Of a DNA stretch of 64,000 nt, positions 48,189 to 55,779 are shown in pieces. A model generated the notes under the pieces. That model made no database searches. It was not told the DNA's origin and saw only the letters and a list, made by a program, of their open reading frames with translations. Position 1 is the stretch's first letter. Every line of letters starts with the position of its first letter. Both the position numbers and the translations under genes were made by a program. The DNA comes from Jiangella alba. GTDB lineage: Bacteria > Actinomycetota > Actinomycetes > Jiangellales > Jiangellaceae. The stretch spans positions 215,548 to 279,547 of the forward strand of contig NZ_FNUC01000001.1 of the NCBI RefSeq assembly GCF_900106035.1, given 5' to 3'.

Positions 48189-49553
48189 TCAGTTCGCGCC
48201 GACGGAGTCGTTGTACTGCTCGATGACCGAGGCCAGACCGGCCGCGCCGTCCACGAGCGCCTGCCGCGGTTCCTTCACGCCGAGCAGCGACGCCTCGATG
48301 GCGTCGTTCATCTTGTCCCGCGCCTGCGGCATGACCCCCATGAGGCAGCCGGTGGTGTTCAGGCCGTCCGGGGTGGCGGAGAGCTGCTCGCCGGCCAGCG
48401 CCAGGCCCGGGTACTGGTCGAGCACCTCGCTGTACTCGGGCAGCTCGACGGCCTTGGTGTTGACGGGGACGTAGCCGGTGCGGGTGGACCACATGGCCTG
48501 GCTCTCCGGCGACATCATGAACGCCATGAAGTCGAAGACGGCCTCCTTCGCGGCGTCGGGCTGCCCGGCCAGCGCCCACAGCGAGCCGCCGCCGAGGATC
48601 GGCCCACCGGCGTCGCCGGCCCGCGGCATCGGGTACGGCGCCACGCCGACCTCGAAGTCCGCGCCGTCGACGATGTCGCGCAGGTTGGCCGACGTGAACG
48701 TCATCATGGCCGCGTTGCCCGCCTGGAACGCCGCCGAGGCGTTGTTGGCGTCGCGCCCGACGTTGATCGCCAGCCCGTCGTCGACCATGCCGGTCCACCA
48801 CGTGAGGATCGACTCCGTCACGTCGCTGTCCCACTCCACCGTCGTCGCCAGGCCCTCGCGCCCGTTGCCCTCGTCGCAGTACGGCGCGTCGGCGACGGCC
48901 AGGTACTGCTCGACCAGGTAGCCGTCGATGGACGACACGAAGCCGTACTCGGTGCTGCCGCCGCGCAGTTGCTCGGCCGCCGCCCGGATGTCGTCGAGCG
49001 TCCGCGGCGGCGACTCCGGGTCCAGCCCGGCGGCGGCGAACGCGTCCTTGTTGTAGTAGAGCGTCGGCGCCGACACGTTGAACGGCATCGACTGCACCAC
49101 GCCGTCGACCGTGTAGTAGCCGACCACCCGCTCGTTGAGGTCGTCGAAGGAGTAGCCGGCCTGGTCGGCCAGTTCCTGCACCGGCGTGGCCAGCCCGGAG
49201 TCGTACATGAACCGCGTGCTCAGCTCGTTGACCTGCACCATGCTCGGCAGAACGCCCGACTGCGCCGACGCCCGCAGCTTCGTCAGCGTGTCGTTGTAGT
49301 TGCCCTGGTAGATCGCCTCGACCGTCACGCCGGCGTCGTTCTCGTCGTTGTAGCGATCGACCAGCTCGGTGATCGCCTCACCGTTGCGGCCGGCCATCGC
49401 GTACCAGAACGTGATGGTCCCGTCGAAGTCGCCGCTGCCGTCGCCGCCGCCGCTACCGCCGGCCGCTCCGCCGTCGTCTCCGGCGCTGCAGGCGGTCGTG
49501 AGCGCCAGCGCGGTCAGGACGGCGCCGGCGGCGGTGAACACTCTGCGCTGCAT
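48189..49553 (-). CDS. Extracellular solute-binding lipoprotein (UgpB-like), locus 4
   Basis: Binding protein of 454 residues. The lipoprotein signal is MQRRVFTAAGAVLTALAL followed by lipobox TTAC and a Gly/Asp linker. The first strand FDGTITFWYAMAGRNGEA and the following NQGN-like YQGNYNDTL segment closely follow the UgpB pattern for sn-glycerol-3-phosphate and its diesters. ATG 49553 has GGAGG five bases upstream. It heads the operon; upstream are paired TTAACGCGA sites and, beyond them, a 1-kb repeat array and a DeoR regulator. The ligand is inferred to be a glycerophosphodiester, from the GDPD and phosphatase in the operon. Confidence 0.94.
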   Translation of the reverse strand: MQRRVFTAAGAVLTALALTTACSAGDDGGAAGGSGGGDGSGDFDGTITFWYAMAGRNGEAITELVDRYNDENDAGVTVEAIYQGNYNDTLTKLRASAQSGVLPSMVQVNELSTRFMYDSGLATPVQELADQAGYSFDDLNERVVGYYTVDGVVQSMPFNVSAPTLYYNKDAFAAAGLDPESPPRTLDDIRAAAEQLRGGSTEYGFVSSIDGYLVEQYLAVADAPYCDEGNGREGLATTVEWDSDVTESILTWWTGMVDDGLAINVGRDANNASAAFQAGNAAMMTFTSANLRDIVDGADFEVGVAPYPMPRAGDAGGPILGGGSLWALAGQPDAAKEAVFDFMAFMMSPESQAMWSTRTGYVPVNTKAVELPEYSEVLDQYPGLALAGEQLSATPDGLNTTGCLMGVMPQARDKMNDAIEASLLGVKEPRQALVDGAAGLASVIEQYNDSVGAN

Positions 49554-49611
49554 GTGATCCTCCGCTGCTGCTGATAGGTATGCCCGATTTGGTGTGAGGA
49601 CCGTAACAGAA

Positions 49612-49641
49612 TTAACGCGAGTTTCGATAGAGTTAACGCGA
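49612..49641. promoter_or_regulatory. Direct-repeat operator upstream of the Ugp-like operon
   Basis: TTAACGCGA occurs at 49612-49620 and 49633-49641, exactly 21 bases apart, so both copies face the same side of the helix. The sites lie 59-88 bases before the binding-protein start in an AT-richer island that must contain the promoter. DeoR-family proteins commonly use such repeats; the DeoR gene at 50783-51592 is the natural candidate. Confidence 0.6.
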
Positions 49642-49699
49642 ATTGCTTCACTGTGGTGAGTGGGTGGGCGGATGGGCGTCGGTGCGGGAGCTGCCCATT

Positions 49700-50660
49700 G
49701 GGGGCGTCCGCCGAGGTGGCGGGCGGCCTCGGCGCGGGACGGGCAGGCACCGAGCCGACGCGACGGCCGGGCCATCGGTGGCGCTCACCCACCAGCAACC
49801 TCGGGCGACCGGGCGGCGGCAGCGGGCCGCAAACGGCGGGCACGCGGCTGAGCGGGCAGCGTCCGCCGAGGTGGCGGGCGGCCTCGGCACGGGACGGGCA
49901 GGCACCGAACCGACGGCGACGGCCGGGCCATCGGTGGCGCTCACCCACCAGCAACCTCGGGCGACCGGGCGGCGGCAGCGGGCCGCAAACGGCGGGCACG
50001 CGGCTGAGCGGGCAGCGTCCGCCGAGGTGGCGGGCGGCCTCGGCACGGGACGGGCAGGCACCGAACCGACGGCGACGGCCGGGCCATCGGTGGCGCTCAC
50101 CCACCAGCAACCTCGGGCGACCGGGCGGCGGCAGCGGGCCGCAAACGGCGGGCACGCGGCTGAGCGGGCAGCGTCCGCCGAGGTGGCGGGCGGCCTCGGC
50201 ACGGGACGGGCAGGCACCAGCAGCAACCTCGGGCGACCGGGGCAGTGGCAGCGGGCCACAAACGGCAGGCACGCGGCTGAGCGGGCGACGCCAGCGTGCC
50301 GACCGCGACCGCCGGCCACCCAGCGGTGCCACCACCAGCAACCTCGGGCGACCGGGGCAGCGGCAGCGCGCCGCAACGGCAGGCATGCAGCTGAGCCGGC
50401 AGCGTCAGCGAGCGTACAGCGACCGCCGGCCACCCAGCGACGCCACCACCAGCAACCTCGGGCGACCGGGGCAGCGGCAGCGCGCCGCAACGGCAGGCAT
50501 GCAGCTGAGCCGGCAGCGTCAGCGAGCGTACAGCGACCGCCGGCCACCCAGCGACGCCACCACCAGCAGCCTCGGGTAGCCGGGCGGCAGCAGCGGGCCG
50601 CAAACGGCAGGCGCGCAGCTGTCCAGGCAGCCGCAGCCGGGCGGCCGAGCTACGAGCGAC
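49700..50660. repeat. Compound tandem-repeat array between the DeoR gene and the Ugp-like operon
   Basis: A stretch of nearly 1 kb is built from two related repeat types sharing the core AACCTCGGGCGACCGGG. The core starts at 49797, 49953, 50109, 50225, 50340, 50454 and (variant) 50568, so spacings are 156, 156, 116, 115, 114 and 114 bases. A second marker, GTCCGCCGAGGTGGCGGG, starts at 49706, 49861, 50017 and 50173. The long units are almost identical. Frames are open on both strands but are shifted between units by one- and two-base differences, so a protein is unlikely. From 50660 to 50782 the sequence is GC-rich with no clear signal. Confidence 0.9.
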
Positions 50661-50782
50661 GTCGTCCACCGAGGCGGGCGGGCGACAGCGGCACCAGCCG
50701 GCCGAGCCGGCAACAGGTGGCGGCGGGCAACAGGCACAGGCAGCCGGCCGAGCCGTACCGGCAGGCAGCAGGCCAGCGAGGG

Positions 50783-51592
50783 TCAGGCGAGCGTGACGTC
50801 CACGTGTTCGCGGAGGCGGTCGACGACGTCGGCGGAGCCGCCTTCGCCGTCGATGATGAGGCGGTCGAACTCGGAGGTCGCGGCGAGGCGGTGCAGGGCC
50901 GTCCGGCCGAGCTTAGTCCGGTCCATCAGCAGCACCCTGCGCTGGCCCGCCGCCATCATCGCGCGCTTGACCATGACGATGTCCGGCTCCTGGTGGTAGG
51001 CGGTGTCGGCGGTCATCGCAGACGTACTGAGAAAGGCAACGTCCACACTGAGAGCCTGGATGGTCTCGATCGCCGACATCCCGAGGAACGCGTCATGCAT
51101 GGCGTTGTAGTCACCGCCGACCCCGATCAGGTGCACGTCGGGGACCGCCCGCAGCGTCTGCATGATCGGCAGGTAGTTCGAGACGACCGTCAGCGGGCCG
51201 TGATCGTGCCCGCCCAGCATCCTGGCCAGGAACAGGTTGGTCGTCGACGTGTCGAGCATGATCGACATCCCCGGCTCGATCAGCTCCAGAGCCGTCCTGG
51301 CCAGCGCCTCCTTCTCCCGCCCCTGCACCCGGATGCGGTACGCCGAACTGCTCTCGAACGCCGTCGACGGCTGCGCCGAGACCCCGCCGTGGAACTTGCG
51401 CACGAGCGAGCGGCGAGCGAGTTCGTCGAGGTCACGGTGGACGGTCATCAGGCTCGCCCCGGTGAGCGTGCTCAACTCCGCCGCCGTCGCGACGCCGTTG
51501 GCGACGACGTGGTCGATGATCAGCTGCTGCCGAGCTTCTCGGGCCTGCGACCGCTTCGGCGACGCACCGCGCGGCGCCTCGGGAGGTGTCAT
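50783..51592 (-). CDS. DeoR-family transcriptional regulator, locus 4
   Basis: Regulator of 269 residues. A winged helix-turn-helix (about 20-75) includes VATAAELSTLTGASLMTVHR. A sugar-phosphate-binding DeoR domain follows, with SIMLDTSTTNLFLARML and LIGVGGDYNAMHDAFLG. Effectors of this family are usually phosphorylated sugars or polyols, which fits an operon producing glycerol phosphate or inositol phosphate. The N-terminus has an extra basic stretch (PKRSQAREARQQ). ATG 51592 is used; it lacks a strong ribosome site. The repeat array lies between it and the operon it probably controls, and both are on the same strand. Confidence 0.92.
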   Translation of the reverse strand: MTPPEAPRGASPKRSQAREARQQLIIDHVVANGVATAAELSTLTGASLMTVHRDLDELARRSLVRKFHGGVSAQPSTAFESSSAYRIRVQGREKEALARTALELIEPGMSIMLDTSTTNLFLARMLGGHDHGPLTVVSNYLPIMQTLRAVPDVHLIGVGGDYNAMHDAFLGMSAIETIQALSVDVAFLSTSAMTADTAYHQEPDIVMVKRAMMAAGQRRVLLMDRTKLGRTALHRLAATSEFDRLIIDGEGGSADVVDRLREHVDVTLA

Positions 51593-51695
51593 CCGGGCTC
51601 GTCTCCTCGCGCATCGCCGGGACAGCGGAACGTCAGGCCCGCACCCGGCCGGTAACGGAGAATAACACCGGTTGCGCGATTCTTATCAGAAGTCA

Positions 51696-53540
51696 TCACA
51701 ACCGCCCGGCCAGCGGCACCAGCATGTGGACGTTGCGGTCCGGGGGCGTGCCGGTGAGGCCTTGCCGCGCCCCCCCGCGCCAGACGTCGTTGGCGGCGAC
51801 CTGGCGGTGCAGCGACGCCAGCTCGCCGGGCGTGCGCGGTTGCGGACCCGGGTCCAGCGGCGCGTCGTGGTCGACGATGGTCGAGGTGATCCGCAGGATC
51901 CCGCCGGGCTGCCTGACCAGTTCGATCACCCGTGCCTGCGTCGGCCAGTCGACCATCGACGCCGTCGTGACCTCGTACAGGCCGCCGCCGCGCGGACGGC
52001 GGTGCGCCACCACCCGGTTCGCGTGGTGATGGCCGTTGAGCCACAGCACCACGTTGGGACAGCCGAGCGCGACCTCGAGCAGCTCGCCGGCGAACGCCAC
52101 CGCCGCCTCGTCGTCAGGGCAGACGCCGTAGCCGTTGCCCAGCGACGGCGTGGCGTGGTGCGACGCGATGACGACCAGCGGATCGTCGGCGCCGTCCAGC
52201 CCGCGCAGCTCGTCGGCCAGCCACTCGAGCTGGACGCGGTCGACGTTGCCGTCCCACATGCCGCGCCGGTGGTTGGTGTCGAGCACCAGCACGCGCACGC
52301 CCGGGACCGGGTCGTACCGGTAGTACGCCGTGCCGGCCCGCAGGTTGGCCTCGGTGAAGCCGTGCCCGGCCGGTCCGGCGCCCGCACCCGTGGCCGCGCC
52401 GACGCGGTAGGTATGACCCGCCCCTCTAGGGAGGGTGCCCACCCTACGGGCGGGCACCGACAGACTCCCGCCGACGCTGCCATCACCGACGCCGCCACCG
52501 CGGCCATCGCCGCCGCCGGCGCCACCGCCGATTCCGCGGCCGTCCCCGCCGCCAACACCACTGCCGGGGGCGTCACCGCCGACACCGCCGATGCCGAGGG
52601 CGTCACCGCCGGCACCACCGCCACCGCCGAGAGCGCCGATACCGAGGGCGTCACCGCCGCCGGCGGCGGCGAGATGAGCCCGGACGATGTCGCGCGTGCG
52701 CAGCAGCCGGCGCCCGGGATCGGCGGCGACCGGCAGGCCGGGGCCGGAGAACAGGCGCACGGGATCGCGCAGGTACAGCTCCAGTTCGCGCTCGTCGCCG
52801 AGGTCGGCGGGCAGCCGCACCGCTTTGCGGTCCCCGACGGCGATGGCGGAGAGCTCGTCGGTGACCGCCGTCGTGCCGCCGACCAGCACGTCGTGGTTGC
52901 CGAGGCAGCCGATCCACGGCACACCGGCGCCGGCCGCCCGGAACGGCACGGCGGCCGCGGCGACCAACCCCGGGACGTGGGGATATCCCCATCGATGCTG
53001 ATAACGATCGCCCGGAACGTCCGGCACCCAGTACCAGGGATCGCCCCAGTCGGCGCTCTGCGGGCCGCGGTACACGCCGCCGGCCGAGACCGGGGCGACG
53101 TCGCGGCCGTTCATCAGGGCGAGGAACGTGGCCAGCTCGTTCGCCTGCGCGTTGTCGGTGCTGTCGCCGGTGACGACGCACAGGTCGAGGTCGAGCCCGC
53201 GCAGCGTCCGCAGCATCGAGTCGGCCGCGTGCGCCGTGAGCAGCTCGTGCGGCCGGAACGTGTACGTGACGGCGCCGCCCCAGCCCGGGCTGCGCTCGCC
53301 GACCTGCATGGCGAAGTCCAGCCGCAGCGGCGACTGGGTGTCGGCGAGGTGCAGGTCGGTGAGGTGGGCGAGCCGCAGGATCGGCTCGCCCGGCTCGATG
53401 CCGCCCGGATGCGTCTCGCAGAGGTCGGCGCGGATCCCGTGCGCCTCACCGGGCGCCGCGGCCACCGCGCGGTACGCCGTCTCGGTGCCGGCCGCGACGG
53501 CGTCGCCGGCGATCAGGATCCGATCCCAGGTGGTTCGCAC
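51696..53540 (-). CDS. Metallophosphoesterase with glycine-rich insertion
   Basis: Calcineurin-like phosphoesterase of about 614 residues. The metal-binding blocks appear in order: LTDLHLADTQ, VVTGDSTDNAQ, CLGNHD, ASHHATPS and LNGHHHANR. It resembles the large actinobacterial group of unknown substrate in which a long segment separates GNHD from the final His motifs. Within that segment, residues ~289-361 are almost entirely Gly, Ala, Asp and Val repeats, a low-complexity insertion. No signal peptide is seen. GTG 53540 is preferred because GAGGGG lies seven bases upstream; GTG 53555 is also open. It sits alone between locus 4 and the phosphate-transport pair. Confidence 0.88.
   Translation of the reverse strand: MRTTWDRILIAGDAVAAGTETAYRAVAAAPGEAHGIRADLCETHPGGIEPGEPILRLAHLTDLHLADTQSPLRLDFAMQVGERSPGWGGAVTYTFRPHELLTAHAADSMLRTLRGLDLDLCVVTGDSTDNAQANELATFLALMNGRDVAPVSAGGVYRGPQSADWGDPWYWVPDVPGDRYQHRWGYPHVPGLVAAAAVPFRAAGAGVPWIGCLGNHDVLVGGTTAVTDELSAIAVGDRKAVRLPADLGDERELELYLRDPVRLFSGPGLPVAADPGRRLLRTRDIVRAHLAAAGGGDALGIGALGGGGGAGGDALGIGGVGGDAPGSGVGGGDGRGIGGGAGGGDGRGGGVGDGSVGGSLSVPARRVGTLPRGAGHTYRVGAATGAGAGPAGHGFTEANLRAGTAYYRYDPVPGVRVLVLDTNHRRGMWDGNVDRVQLEWLADELRGLDGADDPLVVIASHHATPSLGNGYGVCPDDEAAVAFAGELLEVALGCPNVVLWLNGHHHANRVVAHRRPRGGGLYEVTTASMVDWPTQARVIELVRQPGGILRITSTIVDHDAPLDPGPQPRTPGELASLHRQVAANDVWRGGARQGLTGTPPDRNVHMLVPLAGRL
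52458..52676. repeat. Low-complexity glycine-repeat coding segment
   Basis: About 220 bases of degenerate GCC/ACC/GGC triplets inside the metallophosphoesterase gene encode on the minus strand a run of Gly with interspersed Ala, Asp and Ile. GAGGGCGTCACCGCC recurs several times. It keeps the reading frame and looks like triplet expansion, comparable in style to PGRS-type glycine repeats, though unrelated in protein context. Confidence 0.85.
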
Positions 53541-53651
53541 GCGGCATCCCCTCACTCACACCAACGATTGATGTTAAAAACACACCTCTGCATGATAGAT
53601 TAACCACAGTTCGTGATACATCGGTCAAGGTGCCTCGACAAGGTGGTGGAC

Positions 53652-54302
53652 GTGACGATGAAGGCCGCGCGGTTGCGGCCGCGCTGGCCGCGCCGGTTCC
53701 GCGGCGGCCGGCAGCACATGTCCGAGGCGCTGAGCGGCCAGGTGCACGCCGCCCGCGACGGCGCCGCCCTGGCCCGGGCGATGGTCAACAAGAAGGTGTC
53801 GCCGGCACAGGCGCGCGAGCGCATCGCCGACATCGAGCACCGCGGCGACGAGATGCGCGCGGTGCTGGTCGACCGGCTGTCCCGCACGCTGGTCGCGCCG
53901 CTGGACCGCGAGGACCTGTTCCGGCTGTCGCGCTCCATCGACGACGTCCTCGACACCATCCGCGAGTTCCTCCGCGAGGCCGACCTCTACCAGATCCAGC
54001 GGCGCAAGACCTACCGCCCGTTCCTCGACCACGTGGTCGCCGCCGTCGACTCGCTCGACGAGGCCGTCGGCACGCTGTGGAGCGCGCCGCACGACGTGCC
54101 GCTCAAGGCGCTCGACGCGAAGAAGGCGGCGCGCAGCATCAGCCGCGAGTACCAGCAGGAGTTCGCCCGCATCGTCGACGGCGACGTGTCGACCGAGGCG
54201 CTCAAGCACCGCGAGCTGATCAAGCGCCTCGACGGTGTGGGCGCGCGCATCAGTGAGGCGGCCGACGTCCTCACCGACGGCGCGCTCAAGCGCGGCTACT
54301 GA
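53652..54302 (+). CDS. DUF47 / PhoU-like phosphate transport accessory protein
   Basis: Helical cytoplasmic protein of 216 residues matching DUF47 (YkaA/TIGR00153 type), related to PhoU. Conserved features are DIEHRGDEMRAVLVDRL, PLDREDLFRLSRSIDDVLD and the C-terminal LIKRLDGVGARISEAADVL. Such proteins are encoded next to Pit transporters and probably modulate them with metal ions. The exact start is uncertain: GTG 53652 is favoured by AAGGTGG just upstream, with GTG 53643, GTG 53646 and ATG 53658 in frame. The Pit gene begins 12 bases downstream, so the two form an operon. The 111 bases upstream are AT-rich, with a possible -10 TAGATT at 53596-53601. Confidence 0.9.
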   Translation: MTMKAARLRPRWPRRFRGGRQHMSEALSGQVHAARDGAALARAMVNKKVSPAQARERIADIEHRGDEMRAVLVDRLSRTLVAPLDREDLFRLSRSIDDVLDTIREFLREADLYQIQRRKTYRPFLDHVVAAVDSLDEAVGTLWSAPHDVPLKALDAKKAARSISREYQQEFARIVDGDVSTEALKHRELIKRLDGVGARISEAADVLTDGALKRGY

Positions 54303-54313
54303 CGAGCCGCCGC

Positions 54314-55261
54314 GTGCCCGACCTGATGATCGCGGTGGGGGTGGTGTTCGCCCTCGTCACCGGCGCCAACGACGGCGGCGCGCTGATCGCGCCCGGGCTG
54401 CGGATCCCGGGGATGCCGGTCGCGGCCGGCCTCGGCCTACTGGTCGCGGCCGTCGTCGCCGTCCCGTTGCTGCTGACGACCGCGGTCGCGCAGACGCTGG
54501 CCGGCTCGATCGTGCCGGCCGACCCGGCGCCGCTGGCGATCGGGTTCGTCGTGGCGATCGTCGTCGCCGGCGGGCTGGCCCGGCGCGGGCTCCCGACCAG
54601 CCTGACGCTGGCGGTCATCGGCGGCGTCGCCGGTGCCGGCGTCGGCGCCGGCCTGTCCGTCGAATGGCCGGCCGTGCTGCGGGTCCTCGCGATCGGCGTG
54701 GCCGCACCGGTCGCCGGGCTGCTGCTCGCGCTGGCCGGCGCGACCGCCTGGCGCGCCGTCCGCGGTGCGCGCTACCTCGCCACCGTCCGGCGCACGCACG
54801 TGGCGGCGTACCTCGCGCAGTGCCTCGCCTACGGCGCGAACGACGGGCAGAAGGCGTTCGTCCTGTTCATCGCCGCGAGCGCGGCGGCCGGAGGTGACGC
54901 GGCGCCGCGCTGGTGGGCGTACCCGGTGGTCGGCGGGCTGTTCGCCGCCGGCGCCGTGATCGGCCTCCCGCGGGTCGCCCGCACCCTCGGCACCGGCATC
55001 ATCAGCACCCGCGCCCCGCAGGCCGTGACCGCCGAGTTCGCCTCCGCCGCCGCCGTGCTGGGCAGCGCCGCGGCGGGCGCGCCGGTCAGCATGACGCAGG
55101 CGCTGACCGGCGGGCTGCTCGGCGCCGGCGTCCACGACAGTTACCGGCGGGTGCGATGGCGCGTGGTCGCCAACCTCGGCCTCGCCTGGGCGGTCACGCT
55201 GCCGGCCGCCTTCGCCCTGGCCGGCGCCGCCGCGCTCGTCGTCGGCGCCACGACACCCTGA
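54314..55261 (+). CDS. Low-affinity inorganic phosphate transporter (Pit family)
   Basis: Membrane carrier of 315 residues for phosphate, probably as a metal-phosphate complex with protons. Both signature repeats of the family are present: GAND at residues 17-20 and GANDGQK around N176, one in each half. About nine to ten helices are predicted. At 315 residues it is at the short end of the family (~330-500). GTG 54314 follows the DUF47 gene closely, matching the standard accessory-transporter pair. No Pho-box-like repeat was obvious by eye. Confidence 0.92.
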   Translation: MPDLMIAVGVVFALVTGANDGGALIAPGLRIPGMPVAAGLGLLVAAVVAVPLLLTTAVAQTLAGSIVPADPAPLAIGFVVAIVVAGGLARRGLPTSLTLAVIGGVAGAGVGAGLSVEWPAVLRVLAIGVAAPVAGLLLALAGATAWRAVRGARYLATVRRTHVAAYLAQCLAYGANDGQKAFVLFIAASAAAGGDAAPRWWAYPVVGGLFAAGAVIGLPRVARTLGTGIISTRAPQAVTAEFASAAAVLGSAAAGAPVSMTQALTGGLLGAGVHDSYRRVRWRVVANLGLAWAVTLPAAFALAGAAALVVGATTP

Positions 55262-55333
55262 CCGGCGAGGCGGCCGGCTGGCCGGTCTCACGGCGGATGG
55301 AACGAACGCGCGCGCCCCGGTGTTGAGCCAGGC

Positions 55334-55684
55334 ATGACCACCACCACCCTGACCGGCCAGACCTTCCAGCAGACCGTGGAAGAGAACGAGATCGTGCTGG
55401 TCGACTTCTGGGCCGCCTGGTGCGGGCCGTGCCGCAGTTTCGCGCCCGTCTACGAGCAGGCGTCCGAGCAGCACCCGGAGATCGTCTTCGGCAAGGTCGA
55501 CACCGAGGCCGAGCGCCACCTCGCCGGCTGGGCGCAGATCACCTCCATCCCGACGCTGATGGCGTTCAAGCAGGGCTACCTCGTCTTCTCTCAGCCCGGC
55601 GCGCTGCCCGCCGCCGCGCTCGAGCAGGTCATCGACAGCGTCGTCGGCCTGGACGTCCAGGCCGCCCTCGCCGCGGAGGAGTAG
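55334..55684 (+). CDS. Thioredoxin
   Basis: Cytoplasmic thiol-disulfide oxidoreductase of 116 residues. The active site is WCGPC with Cys at 30 and 33, preceded by VLVDFWAA; the cis-Pro loop is TSIPTLMAF. The C-terminus is slightly longer and more acidic than classical thioredoxin. ATG 55334 is clear. It is followed by the locus-5 promoter and appears to be a single-gene unit. No dedicated reductase is nearby. Confidence 0.93.
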   Translation: MTTTTLTGQTFQQTVEENEIVLVDFWAAWCGPCRSFAPVYEQASEQHPEIVFGKVDTEAERHLAGWAQITSIPTLMAFKQGYLVFSQPGALPAAALEQVIDSVVGLDVQAALAAEE

Positions 55685-55717
55685 CCGGCTCGGAAAACAC
55701 ACCCTCGCTGCGGTAGC

Positions 55718-55750
55718 TTGCGGAACTACTTCGATCGCTTTACGATCGAA
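55718..55750 (+). promoter_or_regulatory. Locus-5 promoter overlapping a palindromic operator
   Basis: The -35 TTGCGG (55718-55723) and -10 TACGAT (55741-55746) are exactly 17 bases apart. The palindrome TTCGATCG-CTTTA-CGATCGAA (55730-55750), with perfect 8-base arms, covers the spacer and the -10. The ROK gene starts 30 bases further on. The ROK protein itself is the likely ligand of this site and so autoregulates its operon. Confidence 0.7.
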
Positions 55751-55779
55751 CTCCACTTGCTACCAAACGAAGGTGTGCC

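Noticed and set aside
49648..50547. Minus-strand Trp/Ala/Arg-rich frame through the same array as a repeat protein
   Set aside because: Several overlapping minus-strand frames are equally open, none has a sensible start, and unit-length differences of one or two bases break periodicity.
49700..50660. CRISPR array
   Set aside because: Repeated blocks are 114-156 bases with almost no unique spacer sequence, and no cas genes are present.
49643..51655. A long open frame on the plus strand across the repeat array and the DeoR gene
   Set aside because: It runs antisense through a clear DeoR gene, has no ribosome site, and the repeat units shift frame relative to each other. It is open only because stop codons are rare in this base composition.
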